Assembly: GCA_022013395.1 (NCBI GenBank)
Contig: JAKLQL010000391.1
Span: forward strand, 1-8,054
Length of the DNA: 8,054 nucleotides
Reading direction: 5' to 3'
Origin: Acetobacterium sp.
GTDB lineage: Bacteria > Bacillota > Clostridia > Eubacteriales > Eubacteriaceae
Part shown: piece by piece, positions 1 through 5,136 of the stretch
Layout: each line of letters begins with the position of its first letter
Numbering within the stretch: position 1 is the stretch's first letter
Translations under genes and position numbers: made by a program
The notes under the pieces: model-generated
The model's input: the letters and a program-made list of their open reading frames with translations, nothing else
Told to the model about the DNA's origin: nothing
Database searches by the model: none

Positions 1-72
1 AATGATTGTGATAGTAATCTAGATAAAAGGATTTATAAATATGAGTTCACAAAATTACTAAATTCTAGTTAA
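1..72 (+). CDS. possible 3' end of an upstream gene (partial)
   Basis: Frame 1 is open from the window edge for 23 codons and ends at TAA (70-72). The peptide ends YKYEFTKLLNSS, which looks like a plausible charged, helical C-terminus. The other two forward frames stop almost at once. An open run of this length is not rare by chance in such AT-rich DNA. I recognise no family, and no clear intrinsic terminator follows; the nearest dyad is TTAGT/ACTAA at 110-123, without a T tract. It may equally be non-coding. Confidence 0.25.
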   Translation, partial: NDCDSNLDKRIYKYEFTKLLNSS

Positions 73-122
73 TAATTATATGATTTAATCAGAAGAGTGA
101 AGTACTTACTTAGTTATGACTA

Positions 123-139
123 AAATTTACAATAAATTT
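123..139. repeat. AT-rich inverted repeat just upstream of the operon promoter
   Basis: AAATTTA (123-129) and TAAATTT (133-139) form a perfect 7-bp inverted repeat with a CAA spacer. It ends two bases before the proposed -35 hexamer. This position suits an UP element or the binding site of a dimeric regulator. Short AT-only palindromes also arise by chance in DNA this AT-rich, so a function is inferred and not shown. Confidence 0.4.
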
Positions 140-141
140 AT

Positions 142-170
142 TTGTCGTTTTGTTGAATTTATGTTATCAT
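142..170 (+). promoter_or_regulatory. predicted sigma-A promoter of the flgB operon
   Basis: The -35 box is TTGTCG (142-147, 4 of 6 matches to TTGACA). A 17-bp spacer follows, then the -10 box TATCAT (165-170, 5 of 6 matches to TATAAT). A TG dinucleotide one base upstream of the -10 (162-163) makes it an extended -10. Transcription would start near 176-178, giving a leader of roughly 210 nt before flgB. A small perfect dyad, GTTAT-C-ATAAC (163-173), covers the -10 box and could be an operator. No sigma-D-type GCCGATAA box is visible in this upstream region, so the operon is probably read by the housekeeping sigma factor. Confidence 0.6.
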
Positions 171-176
171 AACAAT

Positions 177-388
177 GTCTCGTTCGACTGGTTTGGATTA
201 GTTTAAAATGATCACTATGCAATTGGTAGAGAGACCTAACACTTAAAGATGAAATTAAGTAACTGAATTAGAGAAGAATATGAAGATGATGAAATATAGA
301 CAAAAAAGTAAACAACTTTATGGTTATAGCCTATAAATTATGGAATGAACCGTATAGATTAGTAGTAAAAAAAGTAAGGAGAATGAAA
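177..388 (+). other. long untranslated leader of the flgB operon
   Basis: About 210 nt separate the predicted transcription start from the flgB start codon. GTCTC (177-181) can pair with GAGAC (231-235), which would close a domain of about 59 nt at the very 5' end. The rest is purine-rich and weakly structured by eye. Two tiny ORFs are present: 208-246 (12 codons, no ribosome binding site) and 280-336 (18 codons, starting MKMMKYRQ, with a weak GAGAAG upstream). I do not recognise a known riboswitch. In particular, the conserved core of c-di-GMP-I riboswitches, which precede some clostridial flagellar operons, is not apparent. Confidence 0.4.
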
Positions 389-796
389 ATGATTGGCGAT
401 TCAATATCATCCGCTTTATACCAAAAAGCATTAGATGGCACATGGCAAAGACAACGGGCGATTACCAATAATATAGCTAACTCTGAAACACCGGGGTATA
501 AAGCTGTTAAAGTTAATTTTGAAGATGCTTTAAAATCAGAAATGAATAAACTTCAGACCAGTTCAGCTGCAACATCTACAGGTTTTATTGACGAAATGGA
601 AAGCATTCAATCGATCCAAAATTCTAGCATCGGCGTTTATTCTGGCGATACTTCAAGTCGTTTGGATGAGAATAACGTGGATTTAGAATCTGAAAATATC
701 GATATGTCAAAAACCACAATGGAATATTACTATTTGGTTCGGGGTTTCAGTGATGATTATAAAAGATTAAAATTAGCGATTAATGGAGGGAAATAA
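389..796 (+). CDS. flgB: flagellar proximal rod protein FlgB
   Basis: FlgB is one of the rod proteins that join the MS ring to the distal rod. It is exported by the flagellar type III apparatus. The start at 389 (protein begins MIGDSISS) is chosen because AAGGAG at 376-381 sits 7 nt upstream. An ATG at 383 is only 1 nt from that site, and the frame upstream to 320 (KLWNEPYRL) has no FlgB character. The product has 135 residues, normal for the family. It carries the rod-protein N-terminal signature NNIANSETPGYK at residues 27-38. The C-terminus has the usual NVDLESE...MSKTTMEYYYLVRG amphipathic helix pattern. It is the first gene of the operon. Its stop is 2 nt from the flgC start, and the flgC ribosome binding site lies inside its last codons, which suggests translational coupling. 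Confidence 0.95.
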   Translation: MIGDSISSALYQKALDGTWQRQRAITNNIANSETPGYKAVKVNFEDALKSEMNKLQTSSAATSTGFIDEMESIQSIQNSSIGVYSGDTSSRLDENNVDLESENIDMSKTTMEYYYLVRGFSDDYKRLKLAINGGK

Positions 797-798
797 AG

Positions 799-1236
799 AT
801 GAGTTTTTTAAGTTCTTTTAATATCTCAGGTTCGGGCATGACAGCTCAAAAGTATCGATTGGATATTATTTCTCAAAATATTGCCAATGCCCAGGTTACT
901 CGAACAGAAAACGGGCAGCCCTATCGTCGCAAAATGACCGTATTAAGTAGTGTCAATACGGGAACTTTTCAAGATGCTCTAAAAACTGCATCGGGAGAGG
1001 TTCAAAATGAGGGCGTTCAGGTAGAAGCTGTGATTGAGGATGGATCTGCTTTGGTTCCGGTTTATGACCCAACCCATCCAGATGCCAATGCCCAGGGTTA
1101 TGTAATGTATCCCAATGTCAATACCGCTCAGGAAATGACCGATGCTATGGGCGCAAGTCGGGCTTATGAAGCAAATGTAACAGCATTTAACGCAACCAAA
1201 TCGATTGTAATGAAGGCCCTGGAAATTGGCCGATAA
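799..1236 (+). CDS. flgC: flagellar proximal rod protein FlgC
   Basis: FlgC is the second proximal rod subunit, polymerising with FlgB on the FliF/FliE base. The 145-residue length is typical. The N-terminal rod signature is SQNIANAQVTRT (residues 25-36), followed by PYRRK (41-45). The middle has the family motif YDPTHPDA (89-96), and the C-terminus has ASRAYEAN (119-126) and a closing amphipathic helix. A strong ribosome binding site, GGAGGG at 785-790, lies 8 nt before the ATG, inside the end of flgB. The gene ends with TAA (1234-1236) and is in the same reading frame as fliE, 9-12 nt upstream of it. The end of the gene spells GCCGATAA (1229-1236), identical to a sigma-D -10 box, but there is no matching -35. 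Confidence 0.96.
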   Translation: MSFLSSFNISGSGMTAQKYRLDIISQNIANAQVTRTENGQPYRRKMTVLSSVNTGTFQDALKTASGEVQNEGVQVEAVIEDGSALVPVYDPTHPDANAQGYVMYPNVNTAQEMTDAMGASRAYEANVTAFNATKSIVMKALEIGR

Positions 1237-1248
1237 GAGGAGATAATG

Positions 1249-1569
1249 ATGTTTATAGTACCTATGAGTTCAATAATTGGCGGAAGCACGATTGGTTCCG
1301 TAACCAGCAATGCAACAAATACCGCAGCAACAGTTGATACTGGTGCTACCGGTGATTTTAAGAATGTCCTTCAGGATGTTATCAACAATGTCGAAGAAAC
1401 CCAGGCGGCTACAAAGGTGGATGCATATAATTTGTCAATCGGAAACATGGATGATATGCACACGATGATGATCAACTCTGCAAAGGCAGATGTTGCACTG
1501 GAAACCATGGTTCAGCTGCGAAATAAGGTATTAGAATCATATCAAACTGTTATGAGCACAGGTTTATAA
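1249..1569 (+). CDS. fliE: flagellar hook-basal body protein FliE
   Basis: FliE is the small adaptor between the FliF MS ring and the FlgB/FlgC rod, and an early export substrate. The product has 106 residues, close to the family norm. The N-terminal third is low in complexity (Ser, Thr, Gly, Asn), as is common. The conserved C-terminal part has DFKNVLQDVINNVEETQ, the MHTMMINSAKADVALE helix and the diagnostic LRNKVLESYQTVM at residues 90-102. Two adjacent ATGs exist. GAGGAG at 1237-1242 is 3 nt from the first (1246) and 6 nt from the second (1249), so 1249 is preferred; the protein differs by one Met only. A third candidate is Met6 (1264, MSSIIGG). The last residues, STGL, depart from the more usual MQ(V/I) ending. 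Confidence 0.93.
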   Translation: MFIVPMSSIIGGSTIGSVTSNATNTAATVDTGATGDFKNVLQDVINNVEETQAATKVDAYNLSIGNMDDMHTMMINSAKADVALETMVQLRNKVLESYQTVMSTGL

Positions 1570-1713
1570 ATTTGAGAACATCTCAAAAATGGTTAAAAAT
1601 AAGAGTGAATACAGATCTGGAATTTGCTTTCTATGGTAGGTATTCCTTCTTTGTCTGCACTGCTTTAAAGGACCGCAATGACATCAAATTTTTTGGATGG
1701 ATGAAAAAAGACA
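1570..1713 (+). other. fliE-fliF intergenic region with a 7-bp hairpin
   Basis: This is the only long gap (144 nt) inside the flagellar cluster. It opens one base after the fliE stop with a perfect hairpin: TTTGAGA (1571-1577), loop ACA, TCTCAAA (1581-1587). No T tract follows, so it is not a standard terminator; it could mark an RNA processing or 3'-end protection site. A second, weaker dyad is GGAAT (1619-1623) with ATTCC (1642-1646). Very short ORFs occur at 1589-1639, 1697-1717 and 1701-1721. The last two overlap the fliF start region and might affect initiation, but none has a convincing ribosome binding site. I see no clear promoter. Confidence 0.5.
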
Positions 1714-3315
1714 ATGAATGAAAAAATAAAAGGTTTTTTAGAAAAAATAAAGAATTTTTGGACGGGAAAATCCAAAAAAGTCAAGATGCTGATGATTGGC
1801 GGCGTGGTTGCTGTCCTGTTGGCATGCATCGGCTTAACCTTTCTCCTAAATAACAAGACGTATGTACCGCTATTTGAAGATTTGACCCAAGCAGAAACGA
1901 CTGAAATCATGGCTGCCCTGACAGAAATGGAAGCGGATGTCAAACTTGATTCCAGTGGCAATATTATGGTGCCGAAAGAAAATGAAGCACAGATTCGGAT
2001 GAAGCTGGCAACGGCGGGTTATCCCAAAAACGGCTTAAGTTATTATGTCATTCAAGACAACAGTAGCATGCTTTCCACTGATTATGAACGAAAGCAATAT
2101 GAAAATATGCAGTTGCAGGAACGGATCGGGGCAAGTATTAAGACGCTGGATGGTGTTAAAGACGCAATTGTAACCATCTCTGTACCGACAGAAAATGTGT
2201 TTTATTTACAGGAAGATGAAAACACCACTGCTTCAGTTATTATCCATTTGGAGAGTGGGAGTACTTTAAGTAAAGAGCAAATTCTGGGAATCCAGAATTT
2301 GGTGGCAAAATCTGTTGGCGGCCTAACCATTGACAATATTGCGTTGACAGATGGTGAAGGGAATGACCTGGTTAGCAGCGTAACAGATTCTGCTGGCGGT
2401 GCGTCAAAAATGAAACTAACGAAAGAAATAGAAAATGACCTCAAGCAAAAAGTCAATAATGTTTTAGATGGACCATATGATCCGTCACAATACAAAATAT
2501 CGGTAACGGCAACCCTGAATACAGATGCAGTCAAGCAGGAATCAACGGTTTACACCCCGTCAGCTGATGGCAATAATTCAGGTGTAATTAATCAGGAATC
2601 ATCCAGTTTGGATATCACAAATGGAACGGGTACTGCTACTGGTGTTGCCGGAACGACTGGTAATACCGATGTGACCACCTATGCGCAAAATGCATTAACA
2701 AATGGTGGTACGGTAACCGGAATTGATAAAAATACGACTTATTCAGTTAGTCAAGATGTGACCCAAACTGAAAAGTCAGATCCTGCCATTGAAACGGTGT
2801 CCATCGGGATTGCCATTAATGATCCGGCGATGACTCCGGTAGCCCGGGAAAATCTGGTTCAATTGGTAGCCTATGCGGCTGGGGTGACCCCGCAAAGTGT
2901 CACCGTGAGGAACTTTGAATTTGCCCAGGCGCAAGAGGAACCCGTTGTACAGCCGGTATTTACGACTGAACGGTTACTCGTCTTTGGCGGAATTGGGGCC
3001 GGTGTGCTAGTTTTATTGCTGGCATTGTTATTTATTCTAACCAGAGGCAAAAAGAAAAAAGGCGAAGACACTGGCAAGAAAAAGAAGGGCAAACGTGGCA
3101 AACGGGGTGACGAATTTGACGCTGCCTTTGCTGAAGGGACAGAGGGCGAAACGGATGATTTATTTGGAGCTCTAACCGCAGACAAATTAGAACCAATCGA
3201 TCCGATTCATCCACTTAGAGATGATAAAAAAGAAAAGATCAAAGAATTTGCAACTACTAATCCAGAAATTGCAGCTCAATTGTTTAAGTCATGGCTTAAG
3301 AATGAGAGCGAGTAA
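1714..3315 (+). CDS. fliF: flagellar MS-ring protein FliF
   Basis: FliF oligomerises in the membrane to form the MS ring, the base on which the rotor, rod and export gate assemble. The product has 533 residues, normal for the family. A short basic N-terminus precedes a first membrane segment at about residues 24-45. The periplasmic ring-building domains follow, with YVPLFEDLT (50-58) and SMLSTDYERKQYENMQLQERI (about 118-138). A Thr/Gly/Asn/Ser-rich stretch (about 280-345) lies where the beta-collar varies between species. The second membrane segment is at about 421-443. After it comes a very basic tract (445-464), then an acidic linker, then the C-terminal FliG-binding helix, which contains DPIHPLRDDKKEKIKEF (496-512) and ends in QLFKSWL. 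ATG 1714 is the only good start, because its frame has a stop at 1702. No strong ribosome binding site precedes it, unlike the neighbouring genes. Confidence 0.96.
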   Translation: MNEKIKGFLEKIKNFWTGKSKKVKMLMIGGVVAVLLACIGLTFLLNNKTYVPLFEDLTQAETTEIMAALTEMEADVKLDSSGNIMVPKENEAQIRMKLATAGYPKNGLSYYVIQDNSSMLSTDYERKQYENMQLQERIGASIKTLDGVKDAIVTISVPTENVFYLQEDENTTASVIIHLESGSTLSKEQILGIQNLVAKSVGGLTIDNIALTDGEGNDLVSSVTDSAGGASKMKLTKEIENDLKQKVNNVLDGPYDPSQYKISVTATLNTDAVKQESTVYTPSADGNNSGVINQESSSLDITNGTGTATGVAGTTGNTDVTTYAQNALTNGGTVTGIDKNTTYSVSQDVTQTEKSDPAIETVSIGIAINDPAMTPVARENLVQLVAYAAGVTPQSVTVRNFEFAQAQEEPVVQPVFTTERLLVFGGIGAGVLVLLLALLFILTRGKKKKGEDTGKKKKGKRGKRGDEFDAAFAEGTEGETDDLFGALTADKLEPIDPIHPLRDDKKEKIKEFATTNPEIAAQLFKSWLKNESE

Positions 3316-3343
3316 CAATTAATGTATAAGGATGTCGACAAAT

Positions 3344-4348
3344 ATGGACGTTAGTTTAACACCAAGACAAAAAGCAGCCCAGGTAGTAATCTCTCTTGGC
3401 GCAGATATCGCCTCCAGTATCTATAAACACCTGGCCGAGGATGAAATAGAAATCTTAACCTATGAGATTACCCGGCAGGAAAGTGTTCCACCTGAAGTTG
3501 CGGATCAGGTTATTGATGAATTTTATGGTCTTTGTGTGGCTCAAAAAGTGTACATTGAGGGTGGGGTAAACTATGCCAGAAATGTACTTGAAAAAGCATT
3601 TGGGGTACAACAGGGGAGCGCTCTACTTGAGCGTGTAACAAAAACCCTGAGAACCAAGGCATTTGAGTTTATCCGTAAGGCAGATTACAAAAACTTAATG
3701 AACATGATTATGAATGAACATCCTCAGACAATTGCTTTGGTGTTGTCATATGCCAGAGCAGATCAGGCATCAGCGATCATCTCGGAGCTTCCCAAGAGCA
3801 TTCGGGTGGAGGTTGTTGAACGGATTGCCCGAATGGATCGGACCTCACCTGAGATTATCAGACAGGTGGAGACCATCCTTGAACGTAAATTTGAGTCGGT
3901 GGTATCCTTCGATTTACTGGAAGTTGGTGGTATCAACTATATTGCTGAAATCATGAATAATATTGATCGTGGTACTGAAAAATATATCTTCGATGAACTC
4001 AGCAAAAATGATGCTAAACTGTCTGAAGAAATTCGAAAACGGATGTTTGTTTTCGAAGACATTGTTATTCTTGATCCGATGTCAATTCAACGTTTTCTTT
4101 CTGAAATTGACACAAAAGAAATGGCCATTGCCCTTAAAGGTGCAAATAAAAACGTTTCAGATGTTATCTTCGAAAATATGTCCCAACGTATGGGCGATAC
4201 GGTCAAGAGTGAAATGGAATACCTGCATAATGTAAGAGTACGAGATGTGGAAGAAGCGCAGCAGAAGATTGTTTCTGTCATCAGAAGACTGGAAGAAGAA
4301 GGCGAAATTGTAACATCTAAGGGCGGAAAGGACGAGATCATTGTCTAG
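3344..4348 (+). CDS. fliG: flagellar motor switch protein FliG
   Basis: FliG sits on the cytoplasmic face of the MS ring, interacts with the MotA stator and links to FliM. The start at 3344 (MDVSLTPRQKAA) is preferred, since AAGGAT at 3328-3333 is about 10 nt upstream. The ATG at 3332 overlaps that site and would add four residues. From 3344 the product has 334 residues, normal for the family. Visible landmarks are the N-terminal FliF-binding domain with TPRQKAAQVVISLG, the EHPQ motif at 125-128 (FliM binding), the MFVF hinge at 234-237, the stator-facing helix from 244, and the terminal VEEAQQKIVSVIRRLEEEGEI helix. The torque helix reads LDPMSIQRFLSEID: the second acidic residue and the usual Arg of the LRE motif are replaced by Pro and Ser. 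The stop TAG (4346-4348) overlaps the fliH start by 8 nt. Confidence 0.96.
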   Translation: MDVSLTPRQKAAQVVISLGADIASSIYKHLAEDEIEILTYEITRQESVPPEVADQVIDEFYGLCVAQKVYIEGGVNYARNVLEKAFGVQQGSALLERVTKTLRTKAFEFIRKADYKNLMNMIMNEHPQTIALVLSYARADQASAIISELPKSIRVEVVERIARMDRTSPEIIRQVETILERKFESVVSFDLLEVGGINYIAEIMNNIDRGTEKYIFDELSKNDAKLSEEIRKRMFVFEDIVILDPMSIQRFLSEIDTKEMAIALKGANKNVSDVIFENMSQRMGDTVKSEMEYLHNVRVRDVEEAQQKIVSVIRRLEEEGEIVTSKGGKDEIIV

Positions 4349-4715
4349 TATTGTTAAAGCGAAATGGGTTACTCAAACAAGTGCCCCAGTGGTCAGTCCA
4401 ATCGAAAAAAAAACCGAAACACACGTTGAAAATGTGGTTGGAGCGAGTCTGCATGAAGAAATCGATGAGAATAAAATCATCCATGAGGACAGTGTTGAAG
4501 CTATGCGCTCAGCCAATGAGCTTATGAAAGAAGCGATTAAGGCCAGCCAGGAGATTAAAGAAAAATCTCAGGAAACAGGTTACCAAGAGGGTTTTTCCCA
4601 AGGGTATGCGGCTGGTCATGAAGAAGGATTTCAGGAAGGCACACAGGAAGGTTTTCAAACAGGTCTCAAAGAAGGTTTGGACGAGGGTTTAGCTAAATCT
4701 GTGCTTGAAATTTAG
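4341..4715 (+). CDS. fliH: N-terminal part of FliH as delimited by TAG
   Basis: If TAG acts as a stop, this 124-residue product is made. Residues 1-50 are polar and probably disordered. Residues about 51-79 are helical and charged. Residues 80-116 form an unbroken glycine repeat with Gly at every fourth position (80, 84, 88 and so on to 116, ten in all), giving nine consecutive GxxxG steps. Such repeats are a known FliH hallmark and mediate helix-helix packing in the dimer. The protein would end eight residues after the last Gly (LAKSVLEI), just where the coiled coil toward the C-terminal domain should continue. A fragment like this would lack the FliI-binding C-terminal domain. Confidence 0.6.
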   Translation: MSSIVKAKWVTQTSAPVVSPIEKKTETHVENVVGASLHEEIDENKIIHEDSVEAMRSANELMKEAIKASQEIKEKSQETGYQEGFSQGYAAGHEEGFQEGTQEGFQTGLKEGLDEGLAKSVLEI

Positions 4716-5123
4716 CGAAAATTTCAGGAAATAAGTGAAGTGCTGGATCTAATCAAAACGGAGCGTCAAGAAGCCTTGGCTCGTCAGGAACAGGATATTA
4801 TGGATGTTTCCTTTGAAGTTGCTAAAAAAATAATGAAACATCATGTTCAGGATGACCACGAGCTGTTTCTGAAGTTCTTCGATGAAGTGATTCATGGCGA
4901 TGAAGAAGATCTCAAAATTTATTTGTCGGAAAATCAAAAAACGCTGGATCTTCATATAAATAGAGAAATGACCGAGAAACTTAAAAAACTAGCTAAAAAA
5001 TCCAAGGTAATTATCCTTAAAGATGAAGATAAAATTATGGTAGAAACAAATGATTCGGTCATTGATATGAGTTTGCCGGTACAAATGAAGCAATTGGAAA
5101 AGGCTATCGAACAGAGTTCTTAA
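4341..5123 (+). CDS. fliH: FliH, flagellar export ATPase regulator, interrupted by an in-frame TAG
   Basis: FliH binds FliI and tethers the export ATPase to the basal body. The whole locus is 260 codons plus TAA, a normal FliH length, but codon 125 is TAG (4713-4715). Both sides are typical FliH in the same frame: an N-terminal coiled part with a long GxxxG repeat, then RKFQEISEVLDLIKTE leading into the conserved C-terminal domain. No frameshift is needed. A single T-to-C change would give CAG (Gln), which suits the coiled coil. The start is TTG 4341, with AAGGA at 4328-4332 8 nt upstream. It overlaps the fliG stop by 8 nt. Possible readings are readthrough or recoding of UAG, two separate polypeptides, a recent nonsense mutation, or a sequencing error. 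The surrounding operon looks intact, so FliH function is presumably kept somehow. Confidence 0.8.
4704..4728 (+). promoter_or_regulatory. RNA hairpin with the in-frame TAG at its tip
   Basis: CTTGAAATTT (4704-4713) pairs with AAATTTCAGG read antiparallel (4719-4728) around a 5-nt loop, AGCGA. Nine of the ten pairs are Watson-Crick, with one G-U (4705/4727). Eight pairs next to the loop are uninterrupted. The T of the TAG is the closing base pair, and its A and G are the first loop bases. The 3' arm includes the first three bases of AGGAA (4726-4730), the possible ribosome binding site for a GTG at 4740. The hairpin could therefore mask restart, or influence decoding of the UAG. Mostly A-U pairs make it only moderately stable. 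Confidence 0.5.
4740..5123 (+). CDS. fliH: C-terminal domain of FliH, possible separate restart product
   Basis: If translation restarts, this 127-residue product carries the conserved FliH/YscL C-terminal domain that binds FliI. Visible features are the helix DVSFEVAKKIMKHHV (about residues 22-36), a middle domain, and the family-typical ending KIMVETNDSVIDMSLPVQMK followed by a closing helix. GTG 4740 has AGGAA (4726-4730) 9 nt upstream. ATG 4800 is a second candidate, with AGGA (4792-4795) 4 nt and AGGAA (4786-4790) 9 nt upstream. The eight codons between the TAG and GTG 4740 (RKFQEISE) also look like FliH coiled coil. That argues the locus evolved as one continuous gene. The stop is TAA, 13 nt before fliI. 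Confidence 0.6.
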   Translation: MLDLIKTERQEALARQEQDIMDVSFEVAKKIMKHHVQDDHELFLKFFDEVIHGDEEDLKIYLSENQKTLDLHINREMTEKLKKLAKKSKVIILKDEDKIMVETNDSVIDMSLPVQMKQLEKAIEQSS

Positions 5124-5136
5124 TTGGAGAAGCGAA

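Noticed and set aside
177..260. A c-di-GMP riboswitch in the flgB leader, as found before some clostridial flagellar operons.
   Set aside because: I could not find the conserved GCAAA-type core or the paired helices of the known class I or II elements. A covariance-model search would settle it.
320..388. An upstream extension of flgB beginning at ATG 320 would add 23 residues.
   Set aside because: The extension has no ribosome binding site and no rod-protein character. AAGGAG at 376-381 is ideally placed for ATG 389, where family similarity begins.
434..452. TGGCAC followed by TGGCAA in early flgB, resembling a sigma-54 promoter, of interest because rpoN is nearby.
   Set aside because: The -12 TTGC element is missing at the required spacing, and the site lies inside flgB coding sequence.
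1229..1236. GCCGATAA at the end of flgC matches the sigma-D (sigma-28) -10 box exactly, suggesting an internal promoter for fliE.
   Set aside because: No TAAA lies 14-16 bp upstream; the nearest is TAAT at 17 bp. The bases are also explained by the coding sequence for Gly-Arg-stop.
1589..1639. A 16-codon ORF in the fliE-fliF gap that also ends in TAG.
   Set aside because: It has no ribosome binding site and no protein character, and the frame beyond the TAG is short and arbitrary.
1665..3214. Several open frames of 60-110 codons on the minus strand opposite fliF (1665-1961, 2202-2534, 2871-3185, 3032-3214).
   Set aside because: They are antisense shadows of a well-conserved gene. They have low-complexity Ser/Phe/Leu-rich translations and no recognisable domains.
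3714..4341. Open frames within fliG on both strands (3714-3956, 3963-4235, minus strand 4087-4341).
   Set aside because: They lie inside a conserved fliG frame, and their translations have no protein-family features.
4700..4740. A programmed frameshift explaining the split in fliH.
   Set aside because: The two halves are in the same frame, and the codons on both sides of the TAG read as FliH, so no shift is needed.
4749..4955. A minus-strand open frame opposite the C-terminal half of fliH.
   Set aside because: It is antisense to recognisable FliH sequence and Phe/Ile-rich, as expected of reversed Lys/Glu codons. It does not explain the TAG.
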